Below, piece by piece: positions 18,097-26,983 of a stretch of DNA of 64,000 nucleotides. This DNA is from Armatimonadota bacterium (GTDB taxonomy: Bacteria; Sysuimicrobiota; Sysuimicrobiia; Sysuimicrobiales; Humicultoraceae). The stretch's first letter is position 1, and every line of letters begins with the position of its first letter. The stretch lies in NCBI GenBank assembly GCA_031459855.1, contig JAVKHP010000001.1, forward strand, positions 540,059 through 604,058, in the 5' to 3' direction. The translations under genes and the position numbers were made by a program. A model generated the notes under the pieces. That model was not told the DNA's origin. It ran no database searches and worked only from the letters and a program-made list of their open reading frames with translations.

Positions 18097-18848
18097 CCCA
18101 GCCCCTCCAGCTCCACGAGCACGGCGCCGCCCTCCACCTGGCTCCCCGGTGTTGCGGCGATGCGCGTGACCCGTCCGGCGACCGGCGCGGTCACCACGGT
18201 CTCCATCTTCATGGCCTCCAACACGCACAGCGGCTGTCCCGCGTCCACCGTCTCTCCTGTGGCCACCAGCACGCGGGTGACGACGCCCGGCATTGGCGCA
18301 CATGCCTGCCACGGCCCCACGGCGATGCCCGGCACCGGTGGAACGGCGCGGGCGTGAGGCTGCTCCGATGGCGGCGCGCCCGTCCGAGCCTCCAGGCGAC
18401 CGAAGGTCGCCTCGTGCGCAGCCGTCGGCGCACCGAGCGCCGGGGGGGCCGGGGCGATGGGCTGGACGACCGCGTGCCCGCCGACAGGCACACCCGTGTC
18501 GGTCGGTCCGGGTGGAGGCGCCTCCGGGCGCACGCGGCGGAAGACGAAGTCGGTGCCCGCGGCGTGCAGGTGGTGCGTCTCACCATCTGCGGCGTGGTGC
18601 ACCAGGAACGTCTGTCCCTCGACCGTGACCACGTAGCGGCCCGGCGCCTGCGGGCGCAGCGTCACGCGCAGCGGCGCGCCCTGGCCGTCTACCACCACCT
18701 CGGCCTGCACGATCCCGCCGGCGGCGTCCGGCGGTCCCAGGCCGGATGCCGGGGCGAGGCCCCACGGGCCCGCGGCGGCGATCTGGCCCCGGACGTCGGC
18801 CGTGACCGTTCGTTCCCCCGCCTGCAGCACCACCCGTGCGCTCAGCAT
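18093..18848 (-). CDS. Biotin carboxyl carrier subunit of an acyl-CoA carboxylase
   Basis: This 251-residue protein carries a C-terminal biotinyl domain with the biotinylation site EAMKMET (K214) and the usual PMPGVV start of that domain. The N-terminal part (about 1-110) has the beta-rich look of the BT linker domain of methylcrotonyl/propionyl-CoA carboxylase alpha subunits; a proline-rich linker follows. In most bacteria this region is the tail of a single 650-residue alpha chain, but here it is a separate gene starting 16 bp after the biotin carboxylase stop. Confidence 0.87.
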   Translation of the reverse strand: MLSARVVLQAGERTVTADVRGQIAAAGPWGLAPASGLGPPDAAGGIVQAEVVVDGQGAPLRVTLRPQAPGRYVVTVEGQTFLVHHAADGETHHLHAAGTDFVFRRVRPEAPPPGPTDTGVPVGGHAVVQPIAPAPPALGAPTAAHEATFGRLEARTGAPPSEQPHARAVPPVPGIAVGPWQACAPMPGVVTRVLVATGETVDAGQPLCVLEAMKMETVVTAPVAGRVTRIAATPGSQVEGGAVLVELEGLG

Positions 18849-18864
18849 CCTCTGTCACCCGTGC

Positions 18865-20352
18865 TCATCCAAGCCGCCACCCGGTCAACCGCGTCCACGG
18901 ATCGGCGAAGACCGTGCTCGCTCCCGGGCGCGCGGCGGGCGGCGCCGCCTCGTGCAGCGCCGCCAGCACGGCGGCCACCGCCGCGACCGACGGCGGCGGC
19001 TCGGGGCGCCGCCAGCCGGCGAGGTGCTCGGCCAGGAAGCCGGTGGTGAGCGCGCCCGCGACGAACGCCGGGTGGTCGACGATGGCCCGCAGGAACGCCA
19101 CGTTGGTTTTCGGCCCCATGATCACGTACTCGGCCAACGCCTGCGCGAGGCGCCGCCGCGCCTGCTCCCGGTCGACGCCCCAGGCGACGACCTTGGCCAG
19201 CAGGGGATCGTAGACCCGTGGGATCTCCAGGCCCTCGACGATCCCGGAGTCGATGCGCACCCCGGGCAGGTGGGGTTCGACCAGCCGCAGCACGCGGCCG
19301 GGCGCCGGCGCGAACTCGGCCTCGGGGTCCTCGGCGTACACGCGCGCCTCGATCGCCCAGCCCCGCGGGACGAGGTCCGCCTGCCGCCACGGCAGCGGCT
19401 CGCCCGCGGCCACACGCAGTTGCGCGACGACCAGGTCGACCCCCACGACGAGTTCGGTCACCGGATGCTCGACCTGCAGCCGGGTGTTGGCTTCGAGGAA
19501 GAAGAACGCCTCGCCGTCGACCAGGAACTCGATCGTCCCCGCGTTGACGTACCCCGCCGCCCGGGCCAGGCGCACGGCGGCGTCGCCCAGCGCCTCACGC
19601 AGCCGCGGGGGCAGGCCAGGCGACGGCGCCTCCTCGACGACCTTCTGGTAGCGGCGCTGCACGCTGCACTCGCGCTCGCCCAGGTGGACCACGCCGCCGT
19701 GCGCATCAGCCAGGATCTGCACCTCGACGTGGCGCGGCTGCTCCAGCAGCCGTTCCAGGAAGATCGCGTCCTCCCCAAACGCCGCTCGCGCTTCCCGGCG
19801 TGCGGAGGCCACCGCAGCCGGCAGGTCGTCGGGCCGGCGCACCACGCGCATCCCACGCCCGCCGCCACCGGCAGCGGCCTTCACCAGCAGCGGGTAGCCC
19901 AGCCGCGCTGCGGCCTCGCGCAGCGCGCCGTCGTCCGCCAGGCCTTCCGCGCCCGGCACCACGGGCACGCCCGCCTCGGCCGCCAGACGCCGGGCGGCGG
20001 TCTTGTCGCCCAGACGCGCGATCACGTCGGCCGGCGGCCCGATGAAGACCAGGCCCGCGTCCGCGCAGGCCCGCGCGAACGCCGCGTCTTCGGCCAGGAA
20101 CCCGTAGCCCGGATGGATGGCGTCGGCACCGACGCGCCGCGCGATGTCGATGAGGCGCGCCCCGTCCAGGTACGAGCGCGCGGGCTCGGCCGGGCCGATG
20201 CAGATCGCCTCGTCGGCCAGTGCCACGTGTGGCGCAGTGGCGTCCGCCTCGGAGTAGACGGCCACAGCGCCGATGCCCAGCTCGCGACAGGCGCGGATGA
20301 TGCGCACGGCGATCTCGCCGCGGTTGGCGATCAGCACCCGCGAAAGCCTCAC
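18865..20352 (-). CDS. Biotin carboxylase subunit of an acyl-CoA carboxylase (probable methylcrotonyl-CoA carboxylase)
   Basis: This 495-residue ATP-grasp enzyme charges biotin with bicarbonate. It starts VRLSRVLIANRGEIAVRI, typical of AccC, and has the ATP-loop GGGGRGMR, the EANTRLQVEHPVTE motif near the active site and the C-terminal DPWTRLTGWRLG, where alpha chains of MCC normally run on into the biotin-transfer region. The GTG start at 20352 overlaps the enoyl-CoA hydratase stop. Context assigns it to leucine catabolism; propionyl-CoA or geranyl-CoA carboxylase would be the alternatives. Confidence 0.9.
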   Translation of the reverse strand: MRLSRVLIANRGEIAVRIIRACRELGIGAVAVYSEADATAPHVALADEAICIGPAEPARSYLDGARLIDIARRVGADAIHPGYGFLAEDAAFARACADAGLVFIGPPADVIARLGDKTAARRLAAEAGVPVVPGAEGLADDGALREAAARLGYPLLVKAAAGGGGRGMRVVRRPDDLPAAVASARREARAAFGEDAIFLERLLEQPRHVEVQILADAHGGVVHLGERECSVQRRYQKVVEEAPSPGLPPRLREALGDAAVRLARAAGYVNAGTIEFLVDGEAFFFLEANTRLQVEHPVTELVVGVDLVVAQLRVAAGEPLPWRQADLVPRGWAIEARVYAEDPEAEFAPAPGRVLRLVEPHLPGVRIDSGIVEGLEIPRVYDPLLAKVVAWGVDREQARRRLAQALAEYVIMGPKTNVAFLRAIVDHPAFVAGALTTGFLAEHLAGWRRPEPPPSVAAVAAVLAALHEAAPPAARPGASTVFADPWTRLTGWRLG

Positions 20353-21155
20353 CGGGGTTCCGGCCGCCCGGGGTCGGCCGCCCCGGGCGCCCATGCGGGC
20401 CGACGGCGCTCGAGGAACGCCCGCATGCCTTCCTGCGCTTCGGGCCCGGCGCGCACGCGGGCGATGAGGTCCACCGTGTACGCCCGCGCCTGCTCCCACG
20501 ACAGGCGCGGCACGGTGTCGAACAGCGCCTTGACGCCCCCCAGAGCCTGCGGGCCAGCTGCGAGGATCGCCTGCGCCCAGCGCGCGATCACCGCCTCGCG
20601 GTCCTCCGCCACGGCGTTGACGAGCCCCATGGCCTGCGCATGGGCGGCCCCGAACCGCTCACCGGTCAGCGCCGCCTGCAGCACCAGGTGGCGCACGGCC
20701 TTGCGCAGCAGGAACGGGAAGATCATGGCCGGCACCAGCCCCAGGCGCACCTCGGTGAGGCCGAAGGTGGCCTCCGGGGTCGCCACCGCGAGGTCGCAGG
20801 CCGCCAGCAGGCCCACTCCACCGCCCAGCGTCGCGCCGTGCACCGAGGCGATCACGGGCTTCGGACAGGCCACGATAGCGTCCAGGAGCGCCGCCAGCCG
20901 CGCCGCGTCGGCACGGTTCTCGTCGGGCGCAAGGGCCAGCGACGCGCGCATCCAGGCCAGGTCGGCGCCGGCACAGAACGAGGGGCCCTCGCCGGCCAGG
21001 ACGACGTACCGGACATCGGGATCGGCGGCGGCAGCGGCGAACGCCTCGGTCAGCGCCCCGATCAGCCGGGGCTCGAGCGCGTTGTGCACCTCGGGACGCG
21101 TCAGGGCCAGGCGCAGGGCCGGGCCGTGGCGCATACGGCGCAGAACGTCGCTCAC
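20349..21155 (-). CDS. liuC: Enoyl-CoA hydratase/isomerase family, probable methylglutaconyl-CoA hydratase
   Basis: This 268-residue crotonase-fold protein has the oxyanion-hole segment EGPSFCAGADLAWMR (about 56-70) and the second one GATLGGGVGLLAACDLAV (about 108-125). A C-terminal trimerisation helix region follows. The glutamates expected for hydration lie in ATPEATFGLTEVRLGLVP. Sandwiched between carboxylase subunits and HMG-CoA lyase, it most likely hydrates 3-methylglutaconyl-CoA. Crotonase specificities are hard to tell from sequence, so the role is inferred from the operon. Confidence 0.85.
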   Translation of the reverse strand: MSDVLRRMRHGPALRLALTRPEVHNALEPRLIGALTEAFAAAAADPDVRYVVLAGEGPSFCAGADLAWMRASLALAPDENRADAARLAALLDAIVACPKPVIASVHGATLGGGVGLLAACDLAVATPEATFGLTEVRLGLVPAMIFPFLLRKAVRHLVLQAALTGERFGAAHAQAMGLVNAVAEDREAVIARWAQAILAAGPQALGGVKALFDTVPRLSWEQARAYTVDLIARVRAGPEAQEGMRAFLERRRPAWAPGAADPGRPEPR

Positions 21156-21159
21156 CGGC

Positions 21160-22767
21160 TCACATCCGGAACACGCCGTGGCGCGCCGGCTCGATGGGCG
21201 CGTTCAGGGCCGCCGAGATGGCCAGCCCCAGCACATCGCGGGTCTGGGCCGGGTCGATGATGCCGTCGTCCCACAGGCGCGCCGTGCTGTAGTACGGGCT
21301 GCCTTCCCGCTCGTACTGCTCGAGGATCGGCCGCGCGATGGCCTCTTCCTCCTCGGGCGTCAGCGTCTTGCCCTCCCGCGCCAGCTGCTCGCGCTTGACG
21401 GTCACGAGGACGCTCGCGGCCTGCTCGGGCCCCATGACGTTGATGCGCGCGTTGGGCCACATGAAGAGGAAGCGCGGCTCGTAGGCCCGCCCGCACATGG
21501 CGTAGTTGCCCGCGCCGTAGGACCCGCCGATGATCACGGTGAACCGGGGCACGCCGCAGGTAGCCACGGCGTGCACCATCTTGGCCCCGGCGCGGGCGAT
21601 GCCGGCTGCCTCGTACTGGCGTCCGACGATGAACCCGGTGATGTTCTGCAGGAAGACCAGCGGGATGCGGCGCTGGCCGCACAGCTCGATGAAGTGCGCC
21701 CCCTTCTCGGCGCTGTCCACGAAGAGCACGCCGTTGTTGGCGACGATGCCCACCAGCACGCCGTGGATGCGGGCGAAGCCGCAGACCAGCGTCGTCCCGT
21801 ACAGGGCCTTGAACTCGTGGAACCGACTGCCGTCGGTGATGCGCGCGATCACCTCGCGCACGTCGTAGGGCCGGCGCAGGTCGGCGGGGACGATCCCGTA
21901 AAGCTCCTGGGGATCGTAGGCGGGAGGTTCGGGCGCGGTCACGTCCACCTCGGGGGTCTTCCGGCGGTTCAGCGTGCTCACGATGTGGCGCACGATGCGC
22001 AGGGCGTCACGGTCGTCGGTAGCGTAGTGGTCCACCACGCCCGAGCGCCGCGCGTGCACGTCGGCACCGCCCAGCTCCTCGGCCGTGACGTCCTCGCCGG
22101 TGGCGGCCCGCACCAGGGGCGGGCCCGCCAGGAAGATGGTCCCCGTGCCCCTGACGATCACGGCTTCGTCGCTCATGGCCGGGACGTAGGCCCCGCCCGC
22201 GGTGCACGACCCCATCACCGCCGCGATCTGCGCGATGCCGGCAGCCGACAGCCGCGCCTGGTTGTAGAAGATGCGCCCGAAGTGCTCGCGGTCGGGGAAC
22301 ACCTCGGCCTGCAGGGGGAGGAACGCTCCGCCGGAGTCCACCAGGTAGACGCAGGGCAGGCGGTTGGCCAGGGCGATCTCCTGGGCCCGGACGTGCTTCT
22401 TCACCGTCATCGGGTAGTAGGTGCCGCCCTTCACCGTGGCGTCGTTGGCCACGATCATGACCTCCTGGCCCGCGACCCGCCCGATGCCCGTCACGATCCC
22501 GGCGGCCGGCGCCTCGTTGTCGTACATGTCCCAGGCGGCCAGCGGGGACAGCTCGAGAAAGGGCGAACCGGGATCCAGCAGCAGGTCGATCCGCTCGCGC
22601 ACGGGCAGCTTGCCCAGCTCGCGCTGCCGGCGCCGCGCGCGTTCGCCCCCACCCTGGCGCACCAGCGCCAGGCGTTCGCGCAGCTGCGCGACCAGCGCTT
22701 CGTGGTGTCGGCGGTTGGCCTCGAAGTCCGGGCTGCGCACATCGACGCGCGAGACGAGACGTTCCAT
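21160..22767 (-). CDS. liuB: Acyl-CoA carboxylase beta subunit, probable methylcrotonyl-CoA carboxylase
   Basis: This 535-residue carboxyltransferase has the MCC-beta pattern: N-terminal [20 protein letters not shown], the acyl-CoA site [20 protein letters not shown], the oxyanion-hole glycines ([15 protein letters not shown]) and the biotin-side motif [17 protein letters not shown]-terminal [17 protein letters not shown] completes the family profile. It is the first gene of the operon LiuB-LiuC-biotin carboxylase-biotin carrier-LiuE. An acyl-CoA (isovaleryl) dehydrogenase is not in the window. Confidence 0.92.
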   Translation of the reverse strand: MERLVSRVDVRSPDFEANRRHHEALVAQLRERLALVRQGGGERARRRQRELGKLPVRERIDLLLDPGSPFLELSPLAAWDMYDNEAPAAGIVTGIGRVAGQEVMIVANDATVKGGTYYPMTVKKHVRAQEIALANRLPCVYLVDSGGAFLPLQAEVFPDREHFGRIFYNQARLSAAGIAQIAAVMGSCTAGGAYVPAMSDEAVIVRGTGTIFLAGPPLVRAATGEDVTAEELGGADVHARRSGVVDHYATDDRDALRIVRHIVSTLNRRKTPEVDVTAPEPPAYDPQELYGIVPADLRRPYDVREVIARITDGSRFHEFKALYGTTLVCGFARIHGVLVGIVANNGVLFVDSAEKGAHFIELCGQRRIPLVFLQNITGFIVGRQYEAAGIARAGAKMVHAVATCGVPRFTVIIGGSYGAGNYAMCGRAYEPRFLFMWPNARINVMGPEQAASVLVTVKREQLAREGKTLTPEEEEAIARPILEQYEREGSPYYSTARLWDDGIIDPAQTRDVLGLAISAALNAPIEPARHGVFRM

Positions 22768-22944
22768 CGCGCAGGGTGACTACACCGCGGCAGGCGGCGT
22801 CTCCTGTGGGATCGGGGAACCCACCGGGACCGGGAAGGTTCCTGGGGCCGGGACGGTGGGGACCTCGGGGCGACGGGGCCGGGACTGCCCGGACGAACCC
22901 GCCAGCCGGCGCAGCCCTCCGGGGCGCCACCGGGACCAGCGGGA

Positions 22945-23553
22945 CTACCGCCGGCCCTGCTCCTCGGCCAGCCGGCGGGCAGCGTCCAGCAGCCGCAGGG
23001 TCTCGATCTCGAACGTCTCCTGGATGAGGACGAAGCGGGCCTGCTGGGACGGTGTCAACGCCTCGGCGATCCCCGCCAGCTGCTCGCGCCGTCGTCGTTC
23101 CATGTCGGCCCGCAGCTGGTTCAGCTCGGCCATCCGCAGGCGTATCAGCTCCTCGTCGCGCGGCTGTGCGGCCAGCAGCTGGCGGAGCTCCTTCACGAGC
23201 GGGCGGATACGCCGCCCCATCTCCAGGCGGATCTCCTTCAACGCCCGCACGCGCGGGAAGATCCGGGCGATCTGGGCCTCGGTGAGGTCGAGCTCGTCCA
23301 CCAGGCGCCAGATGAGCAGGGCCTCGATGATGCGCTCGGGCCGCGGGGGGGCCGGGCGCGGCTCCTGGCCCACCGCGGGCAGGGCGAGCGCGACCAGTAC
23401 GACGAGCGCTGCCGCTGCAAGACGCACGGCCGCCCTGGGGGCAGGTGCCGTCCGGAGGCCGACTCGCTGTGCCGCAGACGTTCGGACAGGCCCACGCACG
23501 GCCCCGTCGTCGCCGCCCCTGCGGGTGGCCGCAGCGCCCACGTCGCGCACCAT
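22945..23553 (-). CDS. Exported LTXXQ/Spy-like protein
   Basis: This is a protein of about 202 residues with a hydrophobic export segment (about 43-62, ending VGQEPRP) and a helical, charged mature part containing LDLTEAQIARIF and later ALTPSQQARFVLIQE. These two LTxxQ-like repeats are the hallmark of the CpxP/Spy/heavy-metal-resistance periplasmic proteins. The start is uncertain, since several downstream GTG codons would also leave the signal. It follows an ECF sigma factor and its anti-sigma factor by 15 bp, so it is probably part of that regulon. Confidence 0.65.
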   Translation of the reverse strand: MVRDVGAAATRRGGDDGAVRGPVRTSAAQRVGLRTAPAPRAAVRLAAAALVVLVALALPAVGQEPRPAPPRPERIIEALLIWRLVDELDLTEAQIARIFPRVRALKEIRLEMGRRIRPLVKELRQLLAAQPRDEELIRLRMAELNQLRADMERRRREQLAGIAEALTPSQQARFVLIQETFEIETLRLLDAARRLAEEQGRR

Positions 23554-23568
23554 CGCCCGGCTCCGCCC

Positions 23569-24069
23569 CTACCGGCCGCTGCGGGTGAACACCACGTCTG
23601 GTTCGGTGAGCCCCACCCGCCAGAGGTCGAGCGTCTCGTTCAGGGCGGGCAGCGTGGTGGTCATCGCCTCGGTCACCAGGACCCTCGCTCGCGCCAGATC
23701 AGGATCGGCCGGCGGCGAGCCCGGGTGCACCGCGAGCCACAGCCCGGCGGCCGTGGCCACCGCGAGGGCCGTGGCCACCCACGCACGGCGCGGGACGGCC
23801 AGCCAGCGGCGCAGGCGCACACCCGCCGGCAGCCGCTCGCGCGCGAGCCGCCGGTCCAGCTGCCGCATGAACGCGGGCCAGAACCCCGGCGGCGCCGCCG
23901 GCGCGTGCCGACGCAGGAGGGCGGCAGTCGCTTCCAGCGCGGCCACCTCGTCGCGGCACGCCGCGCAGGCCGCCAGGTGCGCGAGCACCGGGGCACGCGC
24001 ATCGGGCGGCATCGAGCCCGTCGCCAGCTCCGTGGCCCGCTCCAGCGCCTCGCGACAGGACAGGCTCAC
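23569..24069 (-). CDS. Zinc-finger anti-sigma factor
   Basis: This 166-residue protein starts at GTG 24069, overlapping the sigma factor stop. The N-terminal cytoplasmic domain has the ZAS signature HLAACAAC (HxxxCxxC) around residues 31-38, preceded by a helix. One membrane segment (AWVATALAVATAAGLWLAV) lies near 97-115, with a short extracytoplasmic tail. It should hold the ECF sigma factor at the membrane until a signal releases it. It is recognisable from domain layout and gene order rather than from full-length similarity. Confidence 0.8.
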   Translation of the reverse strand: MSLSCREALERATELATGSMPPDARAPVLAHLAACAACRDEVAALEATAALLRRHAPAAPPGFWPAFMRQLDRRLARERLPAGVRLRRWLAVPRRAWVATALAVATAAGLWLAVHPGSPPADPDLARARVLVTEAMTTTLPALNETLDLWRVGLTEPDVVFTRSGR

Positions 24070-24623
24070 ACCCGCACCCCCTGCGCGTCCAGCGCCCGGC
24101 GCAGCTTGCGCAGCGCCGCGAACATCGTGGCCTTGACCGTGCCCTCCGAGCAGCCCATGATGCGGGCGATCTCCTGGTAGGGCAGGTCGTGGTACACCCG
24201 CAGGGTCACCATGGCGCGTTGCCGCGGCGGCAGCGCCGCGATCGCGCGGCACACCAGCCGGCCCGTCTCGCGCGCGGCCGCTTCCTCCTCGAGATCGGCC
24301 TCCGCCGCGGCCGCCGTCGTGGGACCGTCGTCGTCGAGCAGCGGCGCGCGCGCCACGCGCGCCCGCACGTCCAGGCACAGGTTGACGGTGACGCGGTACA
24401 GCCAGGTGGACAGCTTCGACCGGCCGTCGAAGCGCGCCAGCGCCCGGAAGGCGCGGATGAACACCTCCTGGGTGGCGTCCGCGGCGTCTTCGTGGTTGCC
24501 CAGCATGCGCCGGGCCAGTCGGTAGACCGCCTCGCGGTACTTGATGACGAGCGCGGTGAACGCGCTCTCCTCACCGCGCCGAAACGCCTCCAGCAGCCGC
24601 TCGTCCTCGGCCTGCATCCGCAT
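24066..24623 (-). CDS. ECF (RpoE-type) RNA polymerase sigma factor
   Basis: This 185-residue sigma-70 family protein has only regions 2 and 4. Region 2 includes YREAVYRLARRMLGNHEDAADATQEVFIRAFRAL-like sequence (about 29-62) and a LSTWLYRVTVNLCLD stretch. Region 4 has LPPRQRAMVTLRVYHDLPYQEIARIM with the HTH and EGTVKATMFAALRKLRR. Coupling to the zinc anti-sigma factor (GTGA overlap) and an LTXXQ protein points to an envelope or metal stress response. Confidence 0.92.
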   Translation of the reverse strand: MRMQAEDERLLEAFRRGEESAFTALVIKYREAVYRLARRMLGNHEDAADATQEVFIRAFRALARFDGRSKLSTWLYRVTVNLCLDVRARVARAPLLDDDGPTTAAAAEADLEEEAAARETGRLVCRAIAALPPRQRAMVTLRVYHDLPYQEIARIMGCSEGTVKATMFAALRKLRRALDAQGVRV

Positions 24624-25016
24624 CCCTCGTCCACTACTGTAACATCCCGCGCCCCCGCCTGCGTTTAGTCCCCGCCCTCGAGGGGACCGCCAGCAGGCGA
24701 TCGGCGGCCTGCACCAGGGCGGTGGGCCGCGCGCTCAGGCTCGGGCCTCGAGGCGTCAGGATCGGGCGCGGCGACGCGCGCCAGACAGTGTGCTGCGCGC
24801 GCTCGGCCTCGGGGCTCGAGGGGCTGCGGCGCACCACCGTCACGTGGTGCACCCCGCGTGGGTGTGGCTCGCAGCCAGCGCCCGGGACGATCGTGGCCCG
24901 CGCAGGGCAGCAGGGACGCGTCCATTCGGTCGCGAATTTGTAAGCGTTCCCTGTGTGGATGGTCTGGAGCCTGGCAGGACGCCAGGGACGTGACGCGCGC
25001 CAAGGAGGAGGAGCCC
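24624..25016. other. Gene-free divergent intergenic region
   Basis: No frame here has a recognisable product. The region separates the ECF sigma gene (-) from superoxide dismutase (+) and must hold both promoters; none is clear enough to mark. A small inverted repeat (CCTGGC-N5-GCCAGG, 24970-24986) lies in the likely sod leader, and an AAGGAGGAGG ribosome site precedes the sod start. Confidence 0.5.
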
Positions 25017-25646
25017 ATGCCGTTCGAACTGCCCCCGTTGCCGTACCCGTACAACGCCCTCGAGCCGCACATCGACGAGATGACGATGCGGATCCACCAC
25101 GACAAGCACCACGGGACGTACGTGGCCAACCTGAACAAGGCGCTCGAGAGCGCGCCCGAGCTTGCCAGCAAGCCCATCGAGGAGCTGCTGGCCAACCTGC
25201 AGGCAGTGCCCGAGAGCATCCGCACCGCCGTGCGCAACAACGGCGGCGGCCACTACAACCACACCCTCTTCTGGGAGATCATGAAGCCCGGCGGGCCGGC
25301 TGCGCCCTCGGGGGCGCTGGCCAGCGCCATCGACGCGGCGTTCGGCTCGGTCGACAAGATGAAGGAAGCGGTGAACGCCGCGGGCCTGGGCCGGTTTGGG
25401 AGCGGCTGGGCCTGGGTGGTGCTGGGGCGGGATGGAAAGCTCGCAGTCACCAGCACCCCGAACCAGGACACGCCCATCATGGAGGGCCTGGCGCCGGTGC
25501 TGGGCGTGGACGTCTGGGAGCACGCCTACTACCTCAAGTACCAGAACCGGCGGGCCGACTACCTGCAGGCCTGGTGGAACGTCGTCAACTGGGACGAGGT
25601 GGCCCGCTACTACGCCGCCGCCCAGGAGTGGATGAGAACACGCTGA
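25017..25646 (+). CDS. sodA: Superoxide dismutase, Mn/Fe family
   Basis: This 209-residue enzyme disproportionates superoxide. The four metal ligands are visible: H27 (RIHHDKHHG), H82 (HYNHTLFW), D165 and H169 (DVWEHAYY). The STPNQDTP stretch (about 146-153) is more like manganese than iron enzymes, but metal choice cannot be settled from sequence. The ATG at 25017 follows a strong AAGGAGGAGG site. No signal peptide is present, so it is cytoplasmic. Confidence 0.94.
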   Translation: MPFELPPLPYPYNALEPHIDEMTMRIHHDKHHGTYVANLNKALESAPELASKPIEELLANLQAVPESIRTAVRNNGGGHYNHTLFWEIMKPGGPAAPSGALASAIDAAFGSVDKMKEAVNAAGLGRFGSGWAWVVLGRDGKLAVTSTPNQDTPIMEGLAPVLGVDVWEHAYYLKYQNRRADYLQAWWNVVNWDEVARYYAAAQEWMRTR

Positions 25647-25858
25647 CGGTCCCGGTCGTGTAGCGCGCCGCAGCCGCACGGTCCACGACGGGCACCGGGC
25701 GGGCGCGCCTGCGTTGGGTGGGCCCGCGCGCGGCCGGGCCGCCCCGGTCCCCTCGGGCCGCCCGGCCGGACCGCCGCGCCCGTCGGCGGTCCGGGGCAGG
25801 CAGGAGCCGGCCCCCCGACCCGCGAACCGGAGCCGCGGGGAGTCAGGGAGGGCTCGTT

Positions 25859-26035
25859 ATGCCTCCGCAGGAGCTGACCTGCCCGAACTGTGAGACGGTG
25901 ATGGACCTGCGCTACTTCCTGCACATGCCGGACTACGTCTGGTACGAGTGCCCGATCTGCGGGCACCGGGCGATCCCGCGGGGTACGCGCTTCGAGACGC
26001 CCGACGACGAACTGCCGCAGCCGCTACACCGCTAG
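25859..26035 (+). CDS. Small zinc-ribbon protein of unknown function
   Basis: This 58-residue protein contains two CxxC knuckles (TCPNCETVMDL and YECPICGHRA) about 25 residues apart, typical of a zinc ribbon. The ATG at 25859 follows GGAGGG at suitable distance. It sits 212 bp after sod on the same strand. Function is unknown; the size and pattern fit nucleic-acid or metal-binding ribbon proteins common in high-GC genomes. Confidence 0.65.
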   Translation: MPPQELTCPNCETVMDLRYFLHMPDYVWYECPICGHRAIPRGTRFETPDDELPQPLHR

Positions 26036-26127
26036 CGCGCGTCCGCCACACGCGTCGCCAGCCACGGCCCGGCATCCCGGGGCCGCGCATTGCGCCTCGA
26101 GACGCCTGAGCGCAGTGGTGCCGGCCG

Positions 26128-26892
26128 TCACGCCTCGAGTTGTCGCTGCACCGCGGCGGCCAGGTGGTCCACGAGGCGGTCCAGCACGGCGGTGCCGATC
26201 TGCGGGCTGGCGTGCCTCGCGTCGCCCAGGATGCCGTTGGGCGTGATCGCCCGCAGCCCGCGGCGGAACAGCTCGTCAGGATCGATCCGGCCCAGGTAGC
26301 CTTTGTCGCGCTGCGCCGCGTCCACCAGGTGGGGATGCAGCGCCATCATGATGGAGGTCTCACAGGCGTCGGCGTGGATCGCGTCGACGTCCTGCGGCGC
26401 GCCCAGCGCCGCCGCGGTCTCCACCATCACGCGCATCATCTCCATCAGGGCCCTGCGCCCGGCCACGTCCACGATGCGCACCCGGGTCTGCGCATACTCC
26501 TCCCGCAGACGGCGCGCCGCGATCTCCAGGGGCCCGAAGTTGCCGCCGTGGGACGACAGCAGCACGAAGGTGTCGAACCCGTGGGGCACCAGGGAGCGCA
26601 CGTAGGCCGCCACCGTCTGGATGAACACCTCCTGCGGGATCGAGAGGCTCCCGGGGAAGGCCAGGTGGTGGTCCGAACAGGCCGGGCGGATCACCGGGGC
26701 CAGCAACGCGCCAAGCCGCCTGGCCAGCCGCTCGCCCACGGCCTGGCCGATGGCCGCGTCGGTCAGCAGCGGCAGGTGCGGCCCGTGTTGCTCGGTGGAG
26801 GCCGTCACGATCACCACCGTCCGCACGCCGCGCGCCAGCGCCTCCTCGACCTCGGGCCACGAGAGCTCCTCCAGGAGCACGGTGTCCTTCAC
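26128..26892 (-). CDS. Creatininase-family amidohydrolase
   Basis: This 254-residue protein is of the creatininase/ArfB/MftE family. Dinuclear metal ligands are conserved: E and H in TASTEQHGPHLPL, the following D in LLTDAAIG, H in LLSSHGGNFG and E in DACETS. The start GTG 26892 follows GGAGGTGG. Family members hydrolyse creatinine, deformylate FAPy in archaeal riboflavin/F420 synthesis (ArfB) or cleave mycofactocin precursor (MftE). It is the last gene of the riboflavin operon, which is suggestive, but the presence of GTP cyclohydrolase II makes an ArfB step unnecessary. The exact reaction is therefore unknown. Confidence 0.8.
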   Translation of the reverse strand: MKDTVLLEELSWPEVEEALARGVRTVVIVTASTEQHGPHLPLLTDAAIGQAVGERLARRLGALLAPVIRPACSDHHLAFPGSLSIPQEVFIQTVAAYVRSLVPHGFDTFVLLSSHGGNFGPLEIAARRLREEYAQTRVRIVDVAGRRALMEMMRVMVETAAALGAPQDVDAIHADACETSIMMALHPHLVDAAQRDKGYLGRIDPDELFRRGLRAITPNGILGDARHASPQIGTAVLDRLVDHLAAAVQRQLEA

Positions 26893-26983
26893 GCGCCACC
26901 TCCATGCTCGAGTCTCGCGACTCACGCACCCTGTGCCTTCCTGCCACGATCTCTCCGCTCGGCCTCGCCGACGACCCGGCTCA

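Noticed and set aside
18802-22779. Plus-strand open frame of more than 1300 codons
   Set aside because: It is antisense to the well-supported liu operon and has the Arg/Gly/His-rich composition of a GC-rich shadow frame.
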